From: Acidobacteriaceae bacterium
GTDB lineage: Bacteria; Acidobacteriota; Terriglobia; Terriglobales; Acidobacteriaceae
Length of the DNA stretch: 64,000 nt
Reading direction: 5' to 3'
NCBI GenBank assembly: GCA_003151435.1
Contig: PLXP01000050.1
Span: forward strand, 1 to 64,000
Under the pieces are notes generated by a model. It searched no databases and had not been told where the DNA came from. It saw only the letters and a list, made by a program, of their open reading frames with translations. This document shows, piece after piece, positions 20,723-29,398 of the stretch. Numbering within the stretch: the stretch's first letter is position 1; every line of letters begins with the position of its first letter. The translations under genes were made by a program, and so were the position numbers.

Positions 20723-22810
20723 ATGAGCGAGAGGATGCATCGAACAATCTACGTCAATCGCAATGTGTACTTCTTCGCCCTGCTGCTGGCTATTATCTCT
20801 GTTGGGCTCTCACACCCCGCACCGGCCGCGGAGGACGCGTCTGCGCACCCAACCTGGCCCGGTCCAGGGCAGCTTTTTGTAGGTACGTGTTATCAGCCCA
20901 TCGACCGCTCACCCGAGCAGATCGACCGGGATATCGCCATCATGAAGCGCGCCGGCTTTAATGTCGTGCGTATGGGCGACCTGTCGTGGGATTCCTTCGA
21001 GCCATCGCAGGGCAAGTTCACTTTCGAGTGGTTCGACAGCGTCATAGACAAGATGCATGCGGCCGGAATCCGAGTGATTCTGGACATTCCGGGCTTGCCC
21101 GCTCCCATTTGGCTGCATCGCGCATATCCAGGCGTTGACATCGTCGCGCAGAACGGCACGCGCCTGCCTCCCGCGGAACGCTATATGGACGACATCAGCG
21201 ACCCGAATTACGTCCGCGAGGTCAGCATCATGGCCGACGCCCTCACCGAGCGCTATGCGCATCATCCCGCGGTCATCGCCGTAGGTTATGACAATGAGAT
21301 CGGAAACGGCTTCATATCGTATTCGGAGGCCGACCGGCAGCTGTTCATCGCATGGCTGAAGAAGAAGTACGGAACCATTGATGAACTAAACAAGGCTTGG
21401 GCAACACAGAGGTGGTCTCGCCGGTTGAACAGCTTTGAAGATGTCGATCTGCCGCTGGCGGATGGGCCCGGACCGTCGGAACGCTACCTGGACTTGCATC
21501 GCTACTGGTCTGACGTAACCGTAGCGCGCCTCGAGGAACTCGACGCAATCCGTCGCCGCAACATGCCGGAAATTCCATCCATCTCAAATCTATGGGATAC
21601 GGCGGGCAGGAGAGGCTTCGACTATCTCAGCACGTACAAATCGTATGTATCCTTCGGCGCCGAAGGCTTCTATCCTGGAGACCCCATCAGCGGTGCTTTC
21701 GGCGCGCTCATGACCAAGGGAGATTTACCAACCCCGATCTGGTTCAACGAATTTACTGCGGGCGGCGGAGGGTACTACGGAACACCCGGCCGGAGCCGCA
21801 TGTACGCCTACCTTGGACTCATGATGGGAGCCCAGGGGATTCTTGCCTGGACGTTCAACAGTCACCAGGGAGGAGAGGAACAGGCGCTCTTTGGGTTGGT
21901 GGACCACGACGGAACTCCGTCGTGGAAAGTGGATGAGTTTGCACGTATTGGCGCGGAGTTCAAACAGCTTGCGAAATACGGGTTCCCGCGCTATACCCAT
22001 CCTGAAGTGGCCATCGCCTACTCGTTCGATTCTTTCGTCGCATCTCACCCCAACGGCCCGTCCAATACAACGCTGCAATACTTCAAGCCTCCCTACACCG
22101 AGCAGGTGCAAGGCGCCTTTGAGCCATTCTTCCGTGCCAATCTCGATACCGCCATCATCAACATCGGGCATGAGAGCCTTTCACCCTACAAACTGGTTGT
22201 CGTACCAGCTGATTATGTGATGGATGTGGCGAGCGCAACGGCACTGCGGGAATACGTAAGCAATGGCGGCACGGTACTAATGACAGCATTCTCAGCCAAA
22301 GTGGATGAGCATGGGCGATGGTTCGACACGCCGCTGCCCGGCAGGCTGAGCGATGTCTTCGGGCTGAAGACAAATGCTTTCTATGATTCGACGGCGTTGA
22401 AAATCGATCTGGATGGCAAGTCAATCTCTACCAACTTACATCGATATGAGGTTCTCGAGCCCTCCACGGCAACGGTGCTCGCTCGCTTCACAAATGTTCC
22501 GGATCATAGCCCGGCAATCACGATCAATAGATTTGGTAAAGGCAATGCCCTCTACCTGGCGACCGAGTCCAACTCTTACACCATCGGTTCCGTACTCCAA
22601 CGCGTTCTTCGCCTTGCAGGCATTCAAGCTGGGCCTTCCACTCCAGAAGGTGTTTACGCCCGATCAGTAGATGGCCGCACTCTGTATGTAAACACGACCG
22701 AAGAAAAGAAGACCGTGGCCCTAGAGGGCAGCAAACGGGGAATGCTGACCAATCGGATTTATGAAGACGCTATAGTTTTGGATCCATTGGCATCGGATCT
22801 TGTCCAATGA
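20723..22810 (+). CDS. GH42 beta-galactosidase (secreted)
   Basis: GTCYQPIDRSPEQIDRDIAIMKRAGFNVVRMGDLSWDSFEPSQGKFTFEWFD, AVGYDNEIGNGF, trimerisation-like C-terminal domain. Confidence 0.88.
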   Translation: MSERMHRTIYVNRNVYFFALLLAIISVGLSHPAPAAEDASAHPTWPGPGQLFVGTCYQPIDRSPEQIDRDIAIMKRAGFNVVRMGDLSWDSFEPSQGKFTFEWFDSVIDKMHAAGIRVILDIPGLPAPIWLHRAYPGVDIVAQNGTRLPPAERYMDDISDPNYVREVSIMADALTERYAHHPAVIAVGYDNEIGNGFISYSEADRQLFIAWLKKKYGTIDELNKAWATQRWSRRLNSFEDVDLPLADGPGPSERYLDLHRYWSDVTVARLEELDAIRRRNMPEIPSISNLWDTAGRRGFDYLSTYKSYVSFGAEGFYPGDPISGAFGALMTKGDLPTPIWFNEFTAGGGGYYGTPGRSRMYAYLGLMMGAQGILAWTFNSHQGGEEQALFGLVDHDGTPSWKVDEFARIGAEFKQLAKYGFPRYTHPEVAIAYSFDSFVASHPNGPSNTTLQYFKPPYTEQVQGAFEPFFRANLDTAIINIGHESLSPYKLVVVPADYVMDVASATALREYVSNGGTVLMTAFSAKVDEHGRWFDTPLPGRLSDVFGLKTNAFYDSTALKIDLDGKSISTNLHRYEVLEPSTATVLARFTNVPDHSPAITINRFGKGNALYLATESNSYTIGSVLQRVLRLAGIQAGPSTPEGVYARSVDGRTLYVNTTEEKKTVALEGSKRGMLTNRIYEDAIVLDPLASDLVQ

Positions 22811-23227
22811 AGAAGAAATGCCTGCTGGTGGATCTTAGCCCAGACAATTGGGAACCTGATGGCGCCCCATTCAGTTCTAAATGAGTGCATCATCGCCAAT
22901 GCCCTCACCGACGACACCACTTGAGCCACATGGCTGAATAGTCGCCATGTCGGACACTTGTCATCCTGTATATAGTTATGGCCGATCGGGCTCGAGCCAA
23001 AGCTGCCCAAAAAGCCAATTTACGCGACAAACTATGGCGCCGTTATTGACGAAGCTGCCGGCAGCACTGAACCACCGCCGCAGCGTTTGAGCGTTGGCAA
23101 TGCGTAGGGGTGCTCTCTGACTGGATTGGGATCGAAGTCAAGCTGATGTACGATGTTGTTGTTCCGCGCGGATCCGTTCGGCGGAACACACGAGTTGCTT
23201 CCGTGCGGGCTGCTTGGGGGTGATCTC

Positions 23228-24262
23228 GTGAAACTGTTCAGAAAGAACAAATCGAAGTATTACTGGTATGACTTCACGGTGCGCGGCGAGCGCTACCGCG
23301 GGTCGACCAAGGAGAGCAACGAAACGAGAGCGCAAAAGGCTGCCGCTCTCAAACTCGCTGCCACTATCAAGGGCAGCGACCCGCTCGACAGGAAGCCACC
23401 CACGCTTCGTGAATACTCGAAGGATTTCCTTCAATGGGTGGAAACAGGAAGGCTCGAGGCCGACAGCCGCCGCTATTACAAAAACGGCTGGCGACTACTG
23501 GAGCAGACGAAGATCGCCGGAATGCGCATGAACCAGATCACCAAAGACGAGGTCGAAAAGCTGCTGTTCCCCGGATCGGCCTCGAACGGCAACAACGCGC
23601 TCCGGACGTTGCGGAGGATGTATTCCAAAGCCAAGGAGCACAGGATGATCTTTGAGGTTCCCGACTTTGCGCTCTTCAAGGAACGCGGGCGGTCGCTCCG
23701 CCTCAACGACGAAGCGGAAAGGAGGCTGTCAGCGGTGGCCGAACAGCCGCTGAAGGACATCATCGTGGTGATGCGCGACACCGGAATGCGCAACGCCCGC
23801 GAACTCTACTGCATGCGGGTGGAGAACGTGGACTTCGATGCCGGGACGATCTTCACGCCGGACAGCAAGACGGAGTCCGGCCGCCGGTTCATCCCGATGA
23901 GCAGCCGCGTGAAGCAGACTCTCGAGGCGCGCTGTGAGGGACGGAGCGAGGGCTGGGTGTGGATGTCGCGTTATAAGGGAAAGCACATTGGGGAAGGGAT
24001 GGTGTACCGGCAATGGGCGCGTGCGAGGCAAGCCGCGGGGCTGCCCCGCGAACTCGTCCTCTACTGTGCGCGCCACGACTTCGGCAGCTTCGTGTTGGCA
24101 AAGACCGGAAATCTGAAAGCGGTTATGAACGCAATGGGCCACGGTGACGTAAGAAGCGCCATGGTCTACCAGCACCCGGAAGGGGAAATCATTCGCAACG
24201 CGCTAAACGCACGGCACATTTCGCGGCCCACCGTGCCCAACGACAACCAGGCAAATGCTTGA
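23228..24262 (+). CDS. tyrosine recombinase/integrase
   Basis: SAM-like N-domain; catalytic RDTGMRNARELYCM, ELVLYCARHDFGSFVL, GHGDVRSAMVYQHP (R...HxxR...H...Y); GTG start at 23228. Confidence 0.85.
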   Translation: MKLFRKNKSKYYWYDFTVRGERYRGSTKESNETRAQKAAALKLAATIKGSDPLDRKPPTLREYSKDFLQWVETGRLEADSRRYYKNGWRLLEQTKIAGMRMNQITKDEVEKLLFPGSASNGNNALRTLRRMYSKAKEHRMIFEVPDFALFKERGRSLRLNDEAERRLSAVAEQPLKDIIVVMRDTGMRNARELYCMRVENVDFDAGTIFTPDSKTESGRRFIPMSSRVKQTLEARCEGRSEGWVWMSRYKGKHIGEGMVYRQWARARQAAGLPRELVLYCARHDFGSFVLAKTGNLKAVMNAMGHGDVRSAMVYQHPEGEIIRNALNARHISRPTVPNDNQANA

Positions 24263-24435
24263 ACCTAACCTGGATTGGTCCCCAAACAGCCTTTCGAGGA
24301 TGCTGATGCCGGATCAGCCTACCGATAAACATGTCACATGGGCGTTTTTCATTATCTATATGACGCGAATGCTCCTCGGTAGTGCGGATTCAGAAATCCT
24401 CTTGGCAATTCGGACACTCTCGACTCAAACTGCAT

Positions 24436-27147
24436 CTACTCTAAGCGCAACGCACTTAAGGGATCCACTCTTGCTGCGCGGCCTGCCGGTACCGCGCTTG
24501 CTAATAGAGCTACGAGTGCAACACCAAGAATCGCGAACATATAGCTCGCAACATCGAGAGACTTCATTCCGTACAACGAACTCTCCAGTCCCCTGCCAGC
24601 GGCCATAGCCAGCGGAATCCCTATTGCCACCCCGGTCGCCGTCAGCACGAGGCTTCCGCGTAATACCATCCATACGACCTGTAGGCGTTGCGCGCCCAGT
24701 GCCATGCGCACACCGATCTCCGCACTGCGGCGGCTCACACGATACGCAAGCGTTCCGTACAAACCTGTCGCAATCAGCACCACGGCCAGCACACCGAAGC
24801 AGCCCGCGAGGCGGGCAAAGAGAGCCTGTTGTGCTATGGACTGCTCAAAAATCGCGCTCTGCGTCATCGGCTCCAGCAACGGCATGTCGGGATCAATCTG
24901 TGTGATCACCTTACGCACCGTCGGCAACATCGCCATCGGTTTCCCCGGCACACGCATCTCGATATTGAGCTGATTCACCGCGCCCTCCTGCGTGAACACG
25001 GTCCATAGCATCGGCATCGCCTCTTCAGTGATGCTGGTGTACTTGTGGTCTTTTACCACACCCACAATGCGTACAGTCTCGTGCCCCGTTGGGTCACTGA
25101 GTACGTGGCCTACCGCATTCAACGTGCCTACATACTTCTTTGCGAAGGTTTCATTCACGATCAAAACTCTGGGGGCGGACCCAGAATCGGCATCGGAAAA
25201 ATCTCTTCCCTGCACAACCTGTACACCCATCGTGCGAAAGTAGTCCGCGCCTACCGTGTTCTTTCTGTAGCTTGCCTGTCCCGGCTCTAGTCCATTCGGT
25301 TTGTGCCCATCCACGAGCACACCACTGTCGTTGCTGGACCACCCAGAACCAGGTCGTTCGCTAGCCATCGAAACGCTCTCCACTCCTGGGATCGTTCGCA
25401 GCCTTTGCTGCAATGCGACAAAGAAGGCAATACTCTCCTCCTTGCCATGTACATTCTGTGGATTTATACCGAAAACCAGCAAGCCTTCCGGCTTCTGTCC
25501 AAGAGGAGTCTTCAACAGGTTGCGCAACGTACCTAATAGCAACCCCGCACACACCAGCAACACCACGCACATGGCAATCTGCGTCACGATGACCGCATTG
25601 CCTGCGCGCACCTTCTGCGAACTTGCCTGTGACACTGTAGCGGAACTACGCACCACCATCTCAGGCCCACTCGACATAGCCGCGCGCAACGGCGCCAACC
25701 CAAATACCAGCGCAAGCAGAAGCAGCACACTCAACGTGAACCACAACACCAAGCCATCCGGCTGCAGGTTCGATTCAATTTGCGCCCACGAACCCAGAGC
25801 GCGTGTCGCGCCCAGTGCGAAGATCCATGCCGCAGCACCGCCAAGTGCAACGAGCAAAAGGCTCTCCGTGAGTAACTGCCGCGCAATCTCCTTACGCCCT
25901 GCGCCGAGTGCAAGTCGCAAACTGAATTCTCTCTGGCGAGTCGAATTCCGTGCCATGAGCAGCATGACCACGTTGCTCATCGCGATCAGCAGAACCAGTC
26001 CCACCATCGCCATCAACATCTTCAAGGAGCGCGCAAAGGCATCTCCCTGGCCGTCAAACTGCTTGGCTTCATTGAACGAAAGATGGTACGTTTCATCTCC
26101 CGCATGCTTCTGTCGAATGCCTGTATACGCTACTCGTTCAAAAATTCCCTGCGCCTTCGCCAACGCCTGTTCGTGGCTCACCCCGGATGCTGTGCGGACC
26201 ATCAGTTTCATATCCCAGAGGTTTAGCCGTGTCAGGTACATGCCTTGCTCTGCCGGTGCACCCCAGGCATTGAACTCTGGCCTGCTCTGCAGCGGAATCC
26301 AGAAGTCCGAAGGCAGGCTTCCCTCAGTACCTTCAAATCCGTTCATTGCAACGCCGACAATCGTGAATGGAAACGACTTGATGTACAGCGTCTTTCCAAC
26401 TACATCGCGACTGCTCCCATAGTGGCTGACCCAGAAGCCATGGCTGATCACAGTCACAGGCGCATGGTCATCCTCGTCCTTTTGAACAAAGCCGCGGCCC
26501 ATCTTCATACCCACTCCCAGCCCGCTGAAGTAGTTACCACTCACCATGTCGCCCGCAGCCTCCTCCGGTACCGTGCCAACCCGCACCGGGGTCTTGCCAC
26601 TCCAAGACATGGGAATGAAAGCCATGACATCCTGCAATCCAGCCTGCTCACGCAATGCTCTGTACACCGGGTATGAAAACGACGTGCTTGGATCGCCGGT
26701 CTGGGAGGCGCCGTCAGGGTAGCCGGAGGTGTGTAGATAGAAAACATGCGAAGCGTCCTGGACCGGCAGCATCTTAATAAGCACTGCATGCATCACGCTA
26801 AATACGGCTGTATTCGCGCCTACTCCAAGCGACAATGTAAGTACGCACACAATCGTGAATACGGGTGTCTTCAGCAACTGCCGCGCACCATACCGCACAT
26901 CCCGCCACACATTCGCAAAGAACATCGTTGTCCTCAATTCTCTCTGTCGCTGTTTCAGTAGAGTTGTATCGCCAAACTGCCGCCGCGATGCCCTCGCCGC
27001 TTCCTTCGCGCCCATGCCCTCGCGCTCAAACTTTTCCGCAAGCATCTCCAGATGCAAACGCATCTCGTCGTCAAGAACACTGTCCGCCTTCCGTTGCGCA
27101 AACAGTGCTTTCAGCTTTGCCAGGAATGTCAGCGCGCGATCAGACAT
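24436..27147 (-). CDS. ABC transporter permease of the acidobacterial ADOP/MacB-like type
   Basis: N-terminal DEMRLHLE...REGMGAKEAARASRRQFGD, FTIVCVLTLSLGVGANTAVFSV, duplicated FtsX domains, RSAEIGVRMALGAQR. Confidence 0.88.
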   Translation of the reverse strand: MSDRALTFLAKLKALFAQRKADSVLDDEMRLHLEMLAEKFEREGMGAKEAARASRRQFGDTTLLKQRQRELRTTMFFANVWRDVRYGARQLLKTPVFTIVCVLTLSLGVGANTAVFSVMHAVLIKMLPVQDASHVFYLHTSGYPDGASQTGDPSTSFSYPVYRALREQAGLQDVMAFIPMSWSGKTPVRVGTVPEEAAGDMVSGNYFSGLGVGMKMGRGFVQKDEDDHAPVTVISHGFWVSHYGSSRDVVGKTLYIKSFPFTIVGVAMNGFEGTEGSLPSDFWIPLQSRPEFNAWGAPAEQGMYLTRLNLWDMKLMVRTASGVSHEQALAKAQGIFERVAYTGIRQKHAGDETYHLSFNEAKQFDGQGDAFARSLKMLMAMVGLVLLIAMSNVVMLLMARNSTRQREFSLRLALGAGRKEIARQLLTESLLLVALGGAAAWIFALGATRALGSWAQIESNLQPDGLVLWFTLSVLLLLALVFGLAPLRAAMSSGPEMVVRSSATVSQASSQKVRAGNAVIVTQIAMCVVLLVCAGLLLGTLRNLLKTPLGQKPEGLLVFGINPQNVHGKEESIAFFVALQQRLRTIPGVESVSMASERPGSGWSSNDSGVLVDGHKPNGLEPGQASYRKNTVGADYFRTMGVQVVQGRDFSDADSGSAPRVLIVNETFAKKYVGTLNAVGHVLSDPTGHETVRIVGVVKDHKYTSITEEAMPMLWTVFTQEGAVNQLNIEMRVPGKPMAMLPTVRKVITQIDPDMPLLEPMTQSAIFEQSIAQQALFARLAGCFGVLAVVLIATGLYGTLAYRVSRRSAEIGVRMALGAQRLQVVWMVLRGSLVLTATGVAIGIPLAMAAGRGLESSLYGMKSLDVASYMFAILGVALVALLASAVPAGRAARVDPLSALRLE

Positions 27148-27149
27148 AT

Positions 27150-27494
27150 TTAAACCTTTGCCTCAAGGGCCAGCACATGGCCAATCACCGCCGAAATGCG
27201 TTCCCAGTTCTCGGTCTCGACGGCAAGCTGTTTCATCCCGCGCTTGGTGATGCTGTAAAACCGCGCGCGCCGGTTGTTCTCCGAGACGCCCCACTCACTT
27301 ATGATCCAGTTCTTCTGCTGCAAGCGCAGAAGCGACGTGTACACCGTGCCCTCGTTCAACGTCAGTACGTCTTCGCTTAACTGCTCAATGCGCCGCGCAA
27401 TGCCAAAACCATGCAATGGGCCTAAAGCCTGCAGGGTCTTGAGGATCATCAGATCCAGCGTTCCCTGTAAAACCTCGGATTTGTCCGCTGCCAT
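27150..27494 (-). CDS. PadR-family transcriptional regulator
   Basis: VLQGTLDLMILKTLQALGPLHGFGIARRIEQLSEDVLTLNEGTVYTSLLRLQQKNWI; adjacent to permease. Confidence 0.88.
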   Translation of the reverse strand: MAADKSEVLQGTLDLMILKTLQALGPLHGFGIARRIEQLSEDVLTLNEGTVYTSLLRLQQKNWIISEWGVSENNRRARFYSITKRGMKQLAVETENWERISAVIGHVLALEAKV

Positions 27495-27599
27495 GCCTGC
27501 TCCTATGGATACTGCAAAGAAGATATCATCCACTCCTATGCAATGTCCATAGAAGAGGTTTACGCAGTTCTTTGTCAAAATGTTCCTAGCCGCCGCAGG

Positions 27600-27919
27600 T
27601 TTTTTAGCGGCAGGACGATCACATTAGCCGACGAACCAACCTGAAAGCCGGTATTAGTACCTCACAGCGTGCAACTGGCCGCCCTTGGCCAGACAGGATG
27701 CAAAGGAACGCGAGTCGAGCGATGATGGTGGAGCCGGTCGGATGACAGCTACAGCCCGCGCCGACATTGGTGCCTGGTTCCGAGCCCGACCGTAAAGCGT
27801 GGGTCTGGGGTTGCGTACAGACGTGTGATGACGTATGTCGGTTTCCGGCTACGATCTCGATTGGGAGTTTGCTCTGTGCCCGCGCCCCGGGCATCCGACC
27901 GGCGTGATCGGAGGAGCAA
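27600..27919 (+). ncRNA. candidate IS110-type bridge RNA/left-end noncoding region
   Basis: About 320 nt without a convincing CDS immediately 5' of an IS110-family transposase; contains perfect hairpins CTGGCC-gccctt-GGCCAG (27675-27692) and TGCCCG-cgccc-CGGGCA (27877-27893). Confidence 0.4.
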
Positions 27920-29182
27920 ATGGCCAAGAAGAGCAAGAGAAGATGTGACACTCTACCTATCCTGCATCCGGATGCCGCGGGAATCGATGTAGGTGCAAGC
28001 GAGTTGTTCGTCGCCGTCAGCGCTGATCGAGATCCCCACCCCGTCCGCAGTTTCCCTACGTTCACTCGCGATCTGCAAGCGCTGGCCGACTGGCTTGAAC
28101 AGTGCGGGATTCATTCTGTCGCGATGGAGTCTACCAGCGTCTACTGGATTCCGATTTATCAGATCCTGGAAGCACGCGGTCTCGAAGTTTACCTCGTCAA
28201 TGCACAGCACGTGAAGAATGTGCCTGGTCGGAAGACCGATGTCTCAGATTGCCAGTGGCTCCAGTACCTGCACTCGGCTGGCCTGCTCCGTGCCAGTTTC
28301 CGGCCGCCTGGATTCATCTGTGCCATGCGATCTCTCTGGCGACATCGCGCCAGCCTGATTCAAATGGCCGCTGAGCACGTCTTGCACATGCAGAAGGCTT
28401 TGGACCAGATGAACCTTCAGATTCATCGCGTCCTGAACGACATTACCGGAGTAAGTGGTCTGAGGATCCTGGACGCGATCCTTGCAGGTGAACGGAACCC
28501 TCTTATTCTGGCGCGGCTCTGTCACGGCGGCGTGAAAAGCAGCGAGGACGTCATAGCGAAGTCACTCGAAGGCGATTACCGCCCAGAGCATCTGTTCGCA
28601 CTTCGCCAGTCCTTGGCGGCGTTTCGCTATTATCAGCAGCTGGTTCTTGAAGCTGATCAGGAGATTCAACTGCAGCTTGCAGAATTGGAGACGGCCGCAA
28701 CAGCACAGCCAACGACGCCACCACCAACTAAAGCCACGGCCCATTATGCACGCCACTACGAGCCGAGAACATTCGATCTTCGAGGTGAACTATACCGAGT
28801 CTTTGGGGTAGACCTCACGAACGTGCCAAGCATCAGTGCCCTGACCGCTCAAACGATCCTGTGCGAGATCGGTACGGATGTCTCACGGTTCCGAAATGCC
28901 TCTGCTTTCGCATCCTGGCTAGGGCTCTGTCCTGAGAAGAAAATCAGCGACGGCAAGGTGCTGTTCACCAAGAGCCGACGCGTCCGAAGCCGCGTAGCGA
29001 CGGCCCTGCGCATGGGGGCTCAATCACTCCACCACGCGAAGGACTATCTGGGGGAATTCTTCCGCCGCATCACTCGCAAACTCGGCAGGCCTCAGGCGAT
29101 CACGGCCACGGCCCACAAGCTTGCACGTATAGTCTTCCACCTGTTGAGCACAAAGGAAGCCTATACCGAATGCCCAATATAG
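27920..29182 (+). mobile_element. IS110-family transposase (DEDD RuvC-like N-domain plus Tnp20 serine domain)
   Basis: AAGIDVGASELFVAV, HSVAMESTSVYWIPIYQILE, HVKNVPGRKTDVSDCQWLQYLHSAGLLRASFRP, VPSISALTAQTILCEIG...FASWLGLCPEKKISDGKVL. Confidence 0.93.
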
Positions 29183-29187
29183 GCTTC
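29156..29187 (+). repeat. 10-bp perfect inverted repeat overlapping the IS110 transposase stop codon
   Basis: GAAGCCTATA-ccgaatgcccaa-TATAGGCTTC. Confidence 0.7.
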
Positions 29188-29398
29188 GCAGGCAAGCAGC
29201 TCAACTCGGATTCCAGGTAATCCCCGTAGCAATAGGCGTTTCCCAATACAGTCCCGTTGCCAATGCTGGAAATAAAAGAGGGCGGCTATGCATCTCGGTG
29301 AAAGTGTCGCGCTCCAAGCCAAACATGCGTGTGCAGCAGACGGGCTTCCGGGTCACGGACCAACAAGGGGCTGGGCCGATCGTGGTCCACACGCCCCT

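Noticed and set aside
23153-24262. Integration next to a tRNA gene
   Set aside because: No tRNA-like cloverleaf was recognised near the integrase or elsewhere, so no attachment site is claimed.
25301-26422. 373-aa plus-strand ORF
   Set aside because: Antisense shadow of the first ADOP permease; Ser/Pro/Arg-rich without domain motifs.
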